Part shown: positions 1-6,561 of the stretch, in pieces | Layout of the letters: each line of letters begins with the position of its first letter | How positions within the stretch are numbered: the first letter of the stretch is position 1 | NCBI GenBank assembly: GCA_964557125.1 | Contig: CAZKYX010000011.1 | Location: 1-36,765 of the forward strand | Direction: 5' to 3' | Length of the DNA stretch: 36,765 nucleotides | Origin: CAZKYX01 sp964557125 | GTDB taxonomy: Bacteria; Patescibacteriota; Microgenomatia; Levybacterales; GWA1-39-11 | Notes under the pieces: generated by a model | Seen by the model: the letters and a program-made list of their open reading frames with translations, nothing else | Told to the model about the DNA's origin: nothing | Databases searched by the model: none | Program-made: the position numbers and the translations under genes

Positions 1-29
1 GTATGATGAGGGGGATGAGGTGGGGTTAG

Positions 30-124
30 CAATGTCCCGAACACATTGACAACGCATAGATATTGTGTCATTACCTATCACTTTACCCCTACAATGTCGC
101 ATAATGTATAGAATGAGACATTGC
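30..124. repeat. CAATGTC/GACATTG heptamer cluster
   Basis: CAATGTC occurs at 30-36 and 92-98, and its reverse complement GACATTG at 117-123. The outer copies extend to an 8-base inverted pair, GCAATGTC (29-36) and GACATTGC (117-124). A related ACATTGAC lies at 43-50 and overlaps a perfect TTGACA box. A CATAAT box lies at 100-105, directly after the middle copy. Repeated short sites around promoter-like boxes fit repressor or initiator binding, but no binding protein was identified. Confidence 0.4.
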
Positions 125-179
125 TCAATGCTTATATAAGCCTCAAATCGTTACCAATCCCAAATCATTACCAAAGCCA

Positions 180-204
180 GGGGGGCGGGGGTAGGGGGGT
201 GGGG
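180..204 (+). other. G-quadruplex-forming motif
   Basis: The + strand reads G6-C-G5-TA-G6-T-G4: four G runs separated by loops of 1, 2 and 1 bases. This meets the canonical quadruplex rule with very short loops, which are the most stable type. The 3' part also forms a bulged hairpin with CCCCACCCTAC at 221-231 (stem GTAGGG...TGGGG), so quadruplex and hairpin are mutually exclusive folds. It lies in the non-coding left region. Confidence 0.6.
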
Positions 205-293
205 TTAAACCGCGAGGCCCCACCCTACGTATTATCCCCCACCCACAATTTTTACCCTTTTCAAGCTCAAGGTGACACTTCTCAATCGACACT

Positions 294-307
294 GTTCCAC
301 GTAGAAC
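294..307. promoter_or_regulatory. Near-palindromic operator-like site
   Basis: GTTC-C-ACGT-A-GAAC is a 14-bp inverted repeat with a single mismatched pair. It sits about 35 bp upstream of the TATAAT box at 341-346. The placement suits a repressor or activator site for the first operon. No cognate regulator was identified. Confidence 0.3.
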
Positions 308-340
308 TTTATTTCCCTCCCTGTTTCCATTCCCCCTGGG

Positions 341-346
341 TATAAT
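341..346 (+). promoter_or_regulatory. TATAAT -10 box, putative promoter
   Basis: This is a perfect TATAAT, 37 bp before the first gene at 384, with no recognisable -35 at 16-18 bp spacing. Transcription from about 353 would give a leader of roughly 30 nt. The weak -35 suggests that it may need an activator, for instance at the 294-307 palindrome. Confidence 0.35.
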
Positions 347-383
347 TTTTGCACCCATCTTTTTTATGGCGTAATGTTAATCT

Positions 384-605
384 ATGGGAAAGAATAAACA
401 CATCACTCCTGAACATTTTGTCCCCAAGGCCCCGAAAGAGGTCGAGGATCTCATCATCCACAAGGGACCGAAGACGTATCGCTTGACCCCTGAAGAGCAG
501 GAACGTCGTACGAAGCGTATTCTTGCTCACGAGGACCTCCAAAGAGCCGTATGGTACCTTTCTGGATCTCTCATCCCATTTTTATTTTGGATACTTAGCT
601 TGTAG
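384..605 (+). CDS. Small protein with C-terminal membrane anchor
   Basis: A 73-residue protein of unknown function. The first 55 residues are strongly charged and polar, with several E/K/R-rich helical stretches. The last 15 or so residues (SLIPFLFWILSL) are hydrophobic and read as a single tail-anchor membrane segment, so the body would face the cytoplasm. No family was recognised. No Shine-Dalgarno site is visible before the ATG. It is followed after 3 nt by another membrane-linked gene (609), so the two are probably co-transcribed from the TATAAT box at 341. Confidence 0.6.
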   Translation: MGKNKHITPEHFVPKAPKEVEDLIIHKGPKTYRLTPEEQERRTKRILAHEDLQRAVWYLSGSLIPFLFWILSL

Positions 606-608
606 CGT

Positions 609-1034
609 ATGTTTGAACACGTAGCATCCTGGCTTGAAGCCTTAACTATCATCGTGCTTGGGATTTTCTCGTTCCTTACCCTTTTGGAACGACGGAGTAA
701 GACCAAGCAAAATGACATCATCACGAACTTTGAGAAGACCATTGAGAGTATGCAGGGGCGTTTGAATGAGATGCAGATTGAAATCAATGACCAGGCGAAG
801 GAGATTGAGGTGAGACGGACAGAGCATCAGGATTCTTTACAGAAAATTGCTACCCTGACAGGAGAAAATAACACCCTCAAGCTACTTTTAACGGATAGGG
901 ACCCGGCTTCGGAGAAATATCGCTCCAAGAGCCTTGAGCTGATGCAGGGACTCATTGCCGAGATGAAGGGCATATCTAGGAATCTTGACGACCACTCCAA
1001 TTTTGTAAAACGCGCGCACCCAGAGGTTTTGTAG
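609..1034 (+). CDS. N-terminal membrane anchor plus coiled-coil protein
   Basis: A 141-residue protein. Residues about 9-26 (ALTIIVLGIFSFLTLLE) form one membrane segment. The rest is a long charged helix rich in E, K, Q and regularly spaced I/L/M, typical of a coiled coil. An N-terminal anchor followed by a coiled coil resembles the overall layout of inner-membrane spanins, but the gene is far from the lysis genes at 24762-25510 and has no diagnostic residue, so spanin is only one possibility. It directly follows the tail-anchored protein at 384 and may be its membrane partner. Confidence 0.65.
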   Translation: MFEHVASWLEALTIIVLGIFSFLTLLERRSKTKQNDIITNFEKTIESMQGRLNEMQIEINDQAKEIEVRRTEHQDSLQKIATLTGENNTLKLLLTDRDPASEKYRSKSLELMQGLIAEMKGISRNLDDHSNFVKRAHPEVL

Positions 1035-1158
1035 CTCGTACACTGAGGACAGATACCCTCCGTCCCCAGCGCATAAGCTCTGGATAGTTCTTTGAGGGGC
1101 CTTCGGGATAACAGGGGATTCGTCTCCTCCCCTCGCCAGTTCTTTGAAAGGGGTCTTT
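1035..1158. other. Short non-coding spacer with G/C-rich inverted segments
   Basis: This spacer carries GAGGGG (1094-1099) and CTCCCCTC-type segments (about 1126-1136) that can pair loosely, and a sequence resembling a homing-endonuclease site (1103-1120). There is no T tract, so no terminator is called. The Shine-Dalgarno-like GAAAGGGG (1146-1153) before the gene at 1159 is at its right edge. Confidence 0.3.
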
Positions 1159-1362
1159 ATGAAGGGTGGTAAGTCTCTTCAGGAGGCAAAGGAGGAGTAC
1201 CGGATCAACGGTTTCTGTCTCGTTTGCCAAAAGGGGTTCCAGTATCCATATGGCCGGCATCACATCGATGGCCAGGCCCAATCTGGGACGTGTTCCAAGA
1301 AATGCGAAGGAGAATATCGTGCACCTGTTTTTGGTCAACAAGCTCAACCAGCTCAAGGTTGA
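1159..1362 (+). CDS. Cys-pair zinc-finger miniprotein
   Basis: A 67-residue protein with a likely zinc site made of C20-x2-C23, H34/H35, C45 and C49 (FCLVCQKGF ... TCSKKCEGEY). The CxxC ... CxxxC spacing around a basic loop resembles small treble-clef or FCS-type fingers. I chose the ATG at 1159, preceded by a GAAAGGGG ribosome site, over an in-frame TTG at 1144. Its 3' end overlaps the next gene by 44 nt. Function unknown; a nucleic-acid or protein-binding accessory role is inference. Confidence 0.6.
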   Translation: MKGGKSLQEAKEEYRINGFCLVCQKGFQYPYGRHHIDGQAQSGTCSKKCEGEYRAPVFGQQAQPAQG

Positions 1363-1498
1363 TACGCTCACTTTCTTCCGGATTGCTCACGTGTGGGCGT
1401 TCGGAACCGATCCGGACCTGTCGAACGATGTCGCGCAGTACCAACTCCACGCCGTCATTCCTAGGTATGTCGTCAGCTATCTGAAGTCACTTCAGTGA
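1319..1498 (+). CDS. Small overlapping gene with GTG start
   Basis: A 59-residue protein of unknown function. The start is the GTG at 1319, set by a clear Shine-Dalgarno GAAGGAG (about 1305-1311) lying inside the preceding gene in another frame. An upstream in-frame ATG at 1166 would add 51 residues that read as frame-shadow of the zinc-finger gene. The protein mixes hydrophobic and aromatic residues (VDTLTFFRIAHVWAFG) with a C-terminal basic helix. No motif was recognised. The 44-nt overlap with 1159-1362 suggests translational coupling or dense packing. Confidence 0.5.
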   Translation: MHLFLVNKLNQLKVDTLTFFRIAHVWAFGTDPDLSNDVAQYQLHAVIPRYVVSYLKSLQ

Positions 1499-1573
1499 TG
1501 GCCCGAGCCGGGGGACAACGCTTCCCCCACTCATTCTAATTACTAATCCCTGCTTATAAAACGTGAACTTGCT

Positions 1574-1702
1574 TTGCTTCTTTTTCTGGTGCTTTTTCTT
1601 ATCGGAATCCTCTATCCGATTTTTCGGGCGATAGCGCATTCCGGTTTTCTTGAGCCGCGCTGTCGGCAAATAGATCATCGCTTCGATGGAGTGAAGTGCT
1701 AG
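1574..1702 (+). CDS. Possible small membrane peptide
   Basis: An open frame of about 42 codons, with TTG 1574 as the possible start, encodes a single strongly hydrophobic helix (LLLFLVLFLIGILYPIF) followed by a short charged tail ending in GVKC. It lies in an otherwise gene-free 268-base stretch (1499-1766). There is no ATG and no convincing ribosome site, and the upstream part of the frame is interrupted by TAA at 1544. The hydrophobic helix argues for a real peptide; the missing start argues against it. Confidence 0.25.
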   Translation: MLLFLVLFLIGILYPIFRAIAHSGFLEPRCRQIDHRFDGVKC

Positions 1703-1705
1703 GAG

Positions 1706-1728
1706 ATTGTCAGACAATATGATATTAT
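1706..1728 (+). promoter_or_regulatory. Extended -10 promoter with overlapping palindrome
   Basis: TGATATTAT (1720-1728) is an extended -10 element (TGn plus TATTAT). Immediately upstream, ATTGTC-A-GACAAT (1706-1718) is a perfect 13-bp palindrome, well placed to act as operator. Transcription would begin near 1735, about 32 nt before the ATG of the acidic protein at 1767. With the terminator at 1932-1953 this makes a one-gene transcription unit. Confidence 0.45.
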
Positions 1729-1766
1729 GCAATCACTAACCTGAAATAGAAAGGTAGGTGTTTTTT

Positions 1767-1925
1767 ATGACTGATGAACAAATCACTCCGGCAACCGAAG
1801 AAGCTGCTGGAACCAATCCCGAGGTAGCTCCTGAAGCTCCTGTGGAATCGACTGAGGCCGAGTCCCCGGTTGAACCGTCGACTGAAGGTGCTGTCCCGGC
1901 GCCGACTGAAGAAGGGAAGGAATAA
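1767..1925 (+). CDS. 52-aa acidic Glu/Pro/Ala/Thr-rich protein
   Basis: A 52-residue, low-complexity protein made almost only of E, P, A, T, S, V and G, with no aromatic residue and only one basic residue (a lysine near the C-terminus). It is expected to be strongly acidic and disordered. It has a ribosome site (GAAAGGTAGG, about 1749-1758), its own extended -10 promoter and palindrome upstream, and an intrinsic terminator 6 nt after the stop. That is a setup for independent and probably abundant expression. No family was recognised. A DNA mimic, decoy or packaging-related acidic peptide is conceivable but speculative. Confidence 0.65.
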   Translation: MTDEQITPATEEAAGTNPEVAPEAPVESTEAESPVEPSTEGAVPAPTEEGKE

Positions 1926-1931
1926 TTCAAT

Positions 1932-1953
1932 GCCCCCTTCGGGGGGCCTTTTT
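1932..1953 (+). terminator. Intrinsic terminator
   Basis: GCCCCC (1932-1937), TTCG tetraloop (1938-1941), GGGGGC (1942-1947), then CTTTTT. A six-pair GC stem with a stable UUCG loop and a T tract is a textbook rho-independent terminator. It closes the single-gene unit 1767-1925. The next gene begins 8 nt later, so the late genes need read-through or another promoter. Confidence 0.85.
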
Positions 1954-1960
1954 CCATACT

Positions 1961-2218
1961 ATGCCTACAAAAAAGAAAATCACCAAAGTACGCAATGGCC
2001 AGAAGCGCTATTTTGGTATCACAAAGATCCGGCGCGGCCAAAAGCTCTGCTGGCTCTCGAAGCAGGATAAGAACGGTTGGTCCCTTGGTCTTGCCCTTCC
2101 GAGTCGTACCGTTTGGCTTACTGGTATCCGGTTCAAGACGCGCCAGGAAGTTGAGGTTATGCTTGATGGTGACATTATGGGGGCGGTCTTTATTCATCTC
2201 AAGGGAGAAGAAGTATGA
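1961..2218 (+). CDS. Small basic hypothetical protein
   Basis: An 85-residue protein with a basic N-terminus (MPTKKKITKVRNGQKRYFG) and a mixed beta-like body with several W/F/I positions. The pattern KRYFGITKIRRGQKLCWLSKQ suggests a small beta-sheet nucleic-acid-binding fold, but no family was recognised. It begins 8 nt after the terminator T tract. Its stop overlaps the next start as ATGA (2215-2218), which points to coupled translation with 2215-2469. Confidence 0.6.
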   Translation: MPTKKKITKVRNGQKRYFGITKIRRGQKLCWLSKQDKNGWSLGLALPSRTVWLTGIRFKTRQEVEVMLDGDIMGAVFIHLKGEEV

Positions 2219-2469
2219 TCGAACTCAAGACCAAAATGGTCCTGGTCGCTAAAGATCCGGTATCATTCAGTAACCCCGGCCACACTGTCCTCAATGCCAA
2301 TCCGAAAAATCCCTACTCGAAAGTGGGGATGGTCGTTCGGTTTCGCAAAGAGGATATTTTCGAGGAGATCCCAGAGGGTCTGCTCATCCTAGAGGAAAAC
2401 ATCTATGCCCGAGAAATACCAGACAATCACGATCAGGGAACTCGCACGAGCGACAAAGAAGGTGCTTGA
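2215..2469 (+). CDS. Small hypothetical protein
   Basis: An 84-residue protein. The N-terminal 60 residues look like a compact beta-rich domain (MVLVAKDPVSF ... VGMVVRFRKEDIFEEIPEG). The C-terminal 22 residues are polar and coincide with the N-terminus of the next gene in another frame. No family was recognised. Its start overlaps the previous stop by 4 nt (ATGA), and its end overlaps the antitoxin-like gene at 2405 by 65 nt, so the conserved part is probably the first 65 residues. Confidence 0.55.
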   Translation: MIELKTKMVLVAKDPVSFSNPGHTVLNANPKNPYSKVGMVVRFRKEDIFEEIPEGLLILEENIYAREIPDNHDQGTRTSDKEGA

Positions 2470-2647
2470 GGATAAGCTTCCCTGTGTAATCACAAACCAC
2501 GGCCGTAAGGTCGCGGTGATTTTACCCTATGATCCGAACGACGGAATCCAGGTGCAAGATCTGCCAACACCCGGAGAGGGAGCAGATCGAAGCGTTGTAC
2601 CTGAAGACGTACAGCCCCCAAAAGAAGGGGTCCTGGCAAGCTTTTAA
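2405..2647 (+). CDS. Phd/YefM-type antitoxin-like protein (orphan)
   Basis: An 80-residue protein. Residues 4-45 match the N-terminal DNA-binding fold of Phd/YefM antitoxins: TITIRELARATKKVL, then ITNHGRKVAVILPYD, with the usual 'prohibit ... G+ ... ailp' layout. The acidic, Pro-rich tail would be the toxin-binding or disordered part, and it lies over the start of 2529-3110. No RelE, Doc or other toxin gene is adjacent on either strand, so it is an orphan. In a phage it could act as a repressor or neutralise a host toxin; both are inference. Confidence 0.6.
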   Translation: MPEKYQTITIRELARATKKVLEDKLPCVITNHGRKVAVILPYDPNDGIQVQDLPTPGEGADRSVVPEDVQPPKEGVLASF

Positions 2648-3110
2648 TACGCTTTTCCTTGATTGCTACGTCGGCATCTCGGCGATGTCTTTGCGTACTC
2701 ATTTTCGGGGTAATCCTCGGAAGCAGGGGATGCTCCCTCACTTCGCGGTAGACTATGGCCGCCCGAGCAATCTCGTCACCGCGGCGCAGAGTATCGAAGC
2801 CATCGAGAGCCAGCTCGAAATGACCGGAATGAAGGTCGTCGATAAGGTATTGACCGAGATGGAAGACGGTACCCGGACGGTGAAGAACGGCGAAGCCATC
2901 CGTCTCGTCTCAGCTATTCAGAAGGGACGCTCCGACCGGAAGCGCCTGGATCTCAAAGAAAAAGAATTGCAGCAGAAGGATAAGCAGTTTGAGAAAGGCC
3001 TCCTCGCCGCGCTCTATGGCAGGAAACCGATAGTACCGATGAAAGTAACTGATGCTGAAATAATCGAAGATGCTCACAGCGGAAGCATTCAAGGGCCTCT
3101 CGGAGAGTGA
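2529..3110 (+). CDS. Putative terminase small subunit
   Basis: A 193-residue protein directly upstream of the large terminase, where the small subunit normally lies. The N-terminus has a Cys/His element (C9-x2-C12, then H14) followed by a helix and a helix-turn-helix-like stretch (GISAMSLRTHF). The middle and C-terminal parts are helical and charged (RLDLKEKELQQKDKQFEKG), suiting oligomerisation. It would recognise viral DNA and hand it to TerL for packaging. The assignment rests mainly on position and architecture. The start at 2529 overlaps the antitoxin gene by 119 nt, and the 3' end overlaps terL by 41 nt. Confidence 0.55.
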   Translation: MIRTTESRCKICQHPEREQIEALYLKTYSPQKKGSWQAFNTLFLDCYVGISAMSLRTHFRGNPRKQGMLPHFAVDYGRPSNLVTAAQSIEAIESQLEMTGMKVVDKVLTEMEDGTRTVKNGEAIRLVSAIQKGRSDRKRLDLKEKELQQKDKQFEKGLLAALYGRKPIVPMKVTDAEIIEDAHSGSIQGPLGE

Positions 3111-4614
3111 GATAGAGGACTTCTTGGCAAAAATTGAACGCGGGCGCGACGACGAGGTATTCTTTTTCAAAGAGTTCCTCGGTTTGGACGTGCATCCGGG
3201 GCAAAAGGATTGGTCCGATAGTTCTAATTGCGTGATCAACATTCTCTCGTGCGGAAACAAATGGGGGAAGACTGCTTTCACCGCTGGTCGCCATATCTAC
3301 AAAAACTTCTACAAGCTCGGCGCGAATGGTGAGCCAGAAGAGGTCCAGAAAATGGAATATCAAACCCTCGTGATCTCCCCGGTATCCGCGCAGAGCGTCC
3401 GTACTCAGCAGTACATCGAGCAGATCCTCACCTCTTCGTTTTCCTGGGAAGACCCGGCTACCGGACTCCGCAAGACGAACAAGTGCCTCATCGAATGGTT
3501 TTTCATAAAAAATACGTACGGAGAAAAAGCAGCGGTCTACTACCTAAATGGATCGCGCACCGATGTCCGCTCGATCGGCGACGATAAAGGTTCCAAAATC
3601 CAGGGGTCTGACTATTACTACATCTCCTATGATGAGTATCCGCGCTCTCGCCACCTCGAAGAAGAAATGGACGGCAACATCCTTCCGCGTCTTGCTACTT
3701 ATGGTGGTAATCTTGACCTTATCGGAACGCCCGATAAAGATTCTCCCTCCTTGCAGTATATTTATGAACTCATCGAAGAGGCGCAGCAAGAGGAGAGCCA
3801 ATACTACTTCCAGGGTGGATCGATGATGGATAACTTCTTCGTTTCGGAAGCCAACAAGCTCCGCACTCTCGGTGCTATCCGCGATGAAGAAACCAAGAAG
3901 CAGGTGCAGGAAGGTACCCTCATCTTCCCTGGTGGCAAGATGTTTGACCCGCCCGCGATCGCCCGGATGTGGATTCCCGGAATGGAGTGGGTTGAGGAGA
4001 TGGAGGAAATGTTTGAGGGCTACACTGACCCGGATTTTCCCTTCTCAAACGAGCTTCAGGGATGGGTTTCGGAACTTCCACCGCTCCTTGATGGCTATAA
4101 AGCCGGAAAGTACCTGATTTCGATGGATTGGCATTTGTCTGACGGCGGCGATGAGACGGTGATTTATGTCATACGTTACGATGTGAAGCCATACCGCCTC
4201 GTGTACTATTTGGCTACGAAGCGCGGGAATCCGTATGTCAAGCACGCAAAGGTACGATTTTTGCACAAGGTCTACAATAACGCTAGTCTAGTGGTAGACA
4301 GCCAAGGTGTCGGAAGGCAGCTTTCGTACGACTTGGAAGATCTTGATCCGAGCTGTTTCGACTGGACGTCGCAGGGCAAGGAAAAAAAGGTGATGCTTCA
4401 GATCTTGAAGAATTACATTACCTGGAAGGAGAATGGAGAAGTGGTTGGCCGCTTCCGTTCCCCGCGTATCAAAGAACTTTCTAAACAGCTTTCTTCCTAT
4501 CGAGAAGACGATGCCGGCATCAAGCAGGACCACGTTATGACGCTTGGTGTTGCAGCGTGGTGGCTCGAAAACAATGGCGGCGTAATCGTAACTCCACCGG
4601 ATAGGCGATCATAG
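3070..4614 (+). CDS. terL: Terminase large subunit (packaging ATPase/nuclease)
   Basis: A 514-residue packaging motor that pumps DNA into the procapsid and cuts it. The ATPase half has Walker A CGNKWGKT (residues 61-68), Walker B ISYDE with D188-E189, and a coupling motif DLIGTPD near 216-222. The RNase H-like nuclease half has the acidic residues D353 (YLISMDW), D410 (LVVDSQG) and D487 (KQDHVM). Length and domain order are normal for the family, and no key residue is missing. The start at 3070 lies inside the preceding gene; 3 nt separate its stop from the portal start. Confidence 0.95.
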   Translation: MLTAEAFKGLSESEIEDFLAKIERGRDDEVFFFKEFLGLDVHPGQKDWSDSSNCVINILSCGNKWGKTAFTAGRHIYKNFYKLGANGEPEEVQKMEYQTLVISPVSAQSVRTQQYIEQILTSSFSWEDPATGLRKTNKCLIEWFFIKNTYGEKAAVYYLNGSRTDVRSIGDDKGSKIQGSDYYYISYDEYPRSRHLEEEMDGNILPRLATYGGNLDLIGTPDKDSPSLQYIYELIEEAQQEESQYYFQGGSMMDNFFVSEANKLRTLGAIRDEETKKQVQEGTLIFPGGKMFDPPAIARMWIPGMEWVEEMEEMFEGYTDPDFPFSNELQGWVSELPPLLDGYKAGKYLISMDWHLSDGGDETVIYVIRYDVKPYRLVYYLATKRGNPYVKHAKVRFLHKVYNNASLVVDSQGVGRQLSYDLEDLDPSCFDWTSQGKEKKVMLQILKNYITWKENGEVVGRFRSPRIKELSKQLSSYREDDAGIKQDHVMTLGVAAWWLENNGGVIVTPPDRRS

Positions 4615-4617
4615 ACT

Positions 4618-6552
4618 ATGTTTGAAGAATTGAAAAATCTTTTTGGTGATAAAGATAAGACGACCCCAAAGGACGTCGAAGTGCAGTTGGCTATTGACCA
4701 GGCGCTTCTTTTGAACAATGATCTCGTGTACCAGAAGTACCCGCAGATCGACCGAATGTATGATGATAAGCTCGGTCTTGGACAGTGGGCCGAGAACATT
4801 CCCGGTACGGCCGTTGACCGTCTCGATGGGTATTCTAAACTCGTTCACAACTTCATTGCGGACGTGATCGATCGATGGACAATGTTTATCGGCTCGAATC
4901 CTCCGACCTTTACGGTGCAGAATGCTTCCGAGTGGATGATCAAAAATGATGTCGGCGAAGTTGAGCAAGAAGTGAATATCGATGAAGACGAAGCGGACGC
5001 GATCAAGAAGATCGTGATGCGTTGTCAGCGCCAGAAACACTCGAACTTCCGCTCTCTCTTTCTCCGGCTCGCACACACACAGTCGCGCTATGGTCGCGCG
5101 ATGCTCTACACACACAAGATTCAAGGGATGCACTATCCAATCATTGAACTCTTGCGCCCGCACGATTCTTTCCCGGTCTACGACTCACTCGATTATCAGC
5201 GAGTGCTGTACTTTGTAAACCGAAAACTGGTAGATCGTAAACTCCTTGCGGCTCAGCTTAAAATTGACGAAAAGTCTCTCCCGATCGAGCGTGATCCGAT
5301 GGATGTTCGTACCGGTGGAATCACTGACCGCGAGAGGACTTTCCAATACCGACTCTTGACCCCGACCGAACTCATCACTTTTGTTGGTGGGCGTGTCACT
5401 GATATTCAGAAAAATGATTACGGAATGGTGCCGATTTTTACGGCGCAGAACCGTATCACCCCATTTGATGCTTGCGGAAAAGACGACGTGTCCTCTTCAT
5501 TCAAAGATCAGAAGGCCTACAATATGGCCTACTCGGACTTGATCGATGTTGCGAGTGACTATGCAATCGGCAAGCGCCTCATCAAGAAACCTGGACAGTC
5601 AACCGATCTCAATATGCTCTACGATCGCTTGCAGCGGCACGTGGTTATTGGTCCTGAGACGGAAGTAACCGACCTCCACCCAACCGTGAAGCTTTCAGAA
5701 ATCAAAGTAGCAATGGGTGAAGCCAAAGCCAACATCGAAGACGACACTGGTATTACCGAACTTCTCAAGGGACGCTTTTCTGGCTCGATTGCTACCGGTG
5801 TAGCTCTTTCCGGATTGTCTCGTGGTATCGAAGATATGGCTCGCGAGAAGATCGTGAACATTTCTGAAGCACTCGAAAATGCTTTCAATCATCAGCTCTA
5901 CATCCTCAAGCATTTCGGCGGTACTGATCCGGATAGCGGCAAGCCGTACTCTGAGATAATCAAGCGCGACTGGTACAACTTCGACTTTGTTTGGGACAAT
6001 ATGAGCATCCAGGATGAGCGTGTCAAAGCCTCTACCCAGCTTGACCTTGCTAACGGCGGTATCATCTCGAAGCTCACGGCAGCCAAGAATCTCCGCGTTC
6101 AGTATCCAGACGATGAGCAGGCGCGGGTTATGTTTGAAACAATGAACCCGATGCTCAATCCGAAGCTCGCGATGGAACTCGCTTCAAAGGAAATCCAGGA
6201 TACCGGCTTCTCGCCAGAACAAGAGCTGCTCGATGCGAAGCACGAAAACGCTCAGCTTATCCACGGTGAAATGCCGATGGTAGACGAGACGAAACCTGGC
6301 CAACACGCTATCCACTTGGCAGAACACGAAAAGATCCGGAAGATGGCCCGCGGTAAGGTGAAGGAGAATCTCGATAAGCATATCAAGATGCACAATCAAG
6401 GTATGCAGACTGAAGCTCCCGCACCATCCGCTCCCGGCGCACCAGCTCCGGCACAGGGAGGAGCAGCACCGGCTCCGGCCGGTGGTGAGCCGACCGAGAT
6501 GCCGCGCCCAGCCGCGCAGGCCGGGGTACCCAATCCGCAAGCTCTTGCGTAA
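4618..6552 (+). CDS. Portal protein
   Basis: A 644-residue protein immediately after terL, the usual portal position. It shows portal-like features: an N-terminal helical region, a hydrophobic patch at VIDRWTMFIGSNPPTF (about residues 85-100), a beta-rich centre containing PTELITFVGGRVTDI, and a long alpha-helical region with an LSGLSRGIEDMAREKI crown-type helix. The last 60 residues are Ala/Pro/Gly-rich and probably disordered. It should form the dodecameric ring at the capsid vertex through which DNA passes and to which TerL docks. Similarity is closest in style to SPP1 gp6-like portals. Confidence 0.85.
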   Translation: MFEELKNLFGDKDKTTPKDVEVQLAIDQALLLNNDLVYQKYPQIDRMYDDKLGLGQWAENIPGTAVDRLDGYSKLVHNFIADVIDRWTMFIGSNPPTFTVQNASEWMIKNDVGEVEQEVNIDEDEADAIKKIVMRCQRQKHSNFRSLFLRLAHTQSRYGRAMLYTHKIQGMHYPIIELLRPHDSFPVYDSLDYQRVLYFVNRKLVDRKLLAAQLKIDEKSLPIERDPMDVRTGGITDRERTFQYRLLTPTELITFVGGRVTDIQKNDYGMVPIFTAQNRITPFDACGKDDVSSSFKDQKAYNMAYSDLIDVASDYAIGKRLIKKPGQSTDLNMLYDRLQRHVVIGPETEVTDLHPTVKLSEIKVAMGEAKANIEDDTGITELLKGRFSGSIATGVALSGLSRGIEDMAREKIVNISEALENAFNHQLYILKHFGGTDPDSGKPYSEIIKRDWYNFDFVWDNMSIQDERVKASTQLDLANGGIISKLTAAKNLRVQYPDDEQARVMFETMNPMLNPKLAMELASKEIQDTGFSPEQELLDAKHENAQLIHGEMPMVDETKPGQHAIHLAEHEKIRKMARGKVKENLDKHIKMHNQGMQTEAPAPSAPGAPAPAQGGAAPAPAGGEPTEMPRPAAQAGVPNPQALA

Positions 6553-6561
6553 CTATGAATT

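Larger units (their letters stand above)
1..383. other. Non-coding left-end region
   Basis: No convincing gene was found on either strand in this 383-base stretch. It holds a repeated CAATGTC/GACATTG heptamer (30-124), a perfect TTGACA box (46-51) without a good -10 partner at 17 bp, a very G-rich run (180-204), a bulged hairpin (191-231), a near-palindrome (294-307) and a TATAAT box (341-346) just before the first gene. The concentration of such signals suggests a control, replication or packaging region, but which of these it is cannot be decided from sequence alone. Confidence 0.6.

Noticed and set aside
1103..1120. Sequence resembling the I-SceI homing-endonuclease site (15 of 18 positions by eye).
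   Set aside because: No homing endonuclease or intron was recognised here, and the mismatches make a chance match in G-rich sequence more likely.
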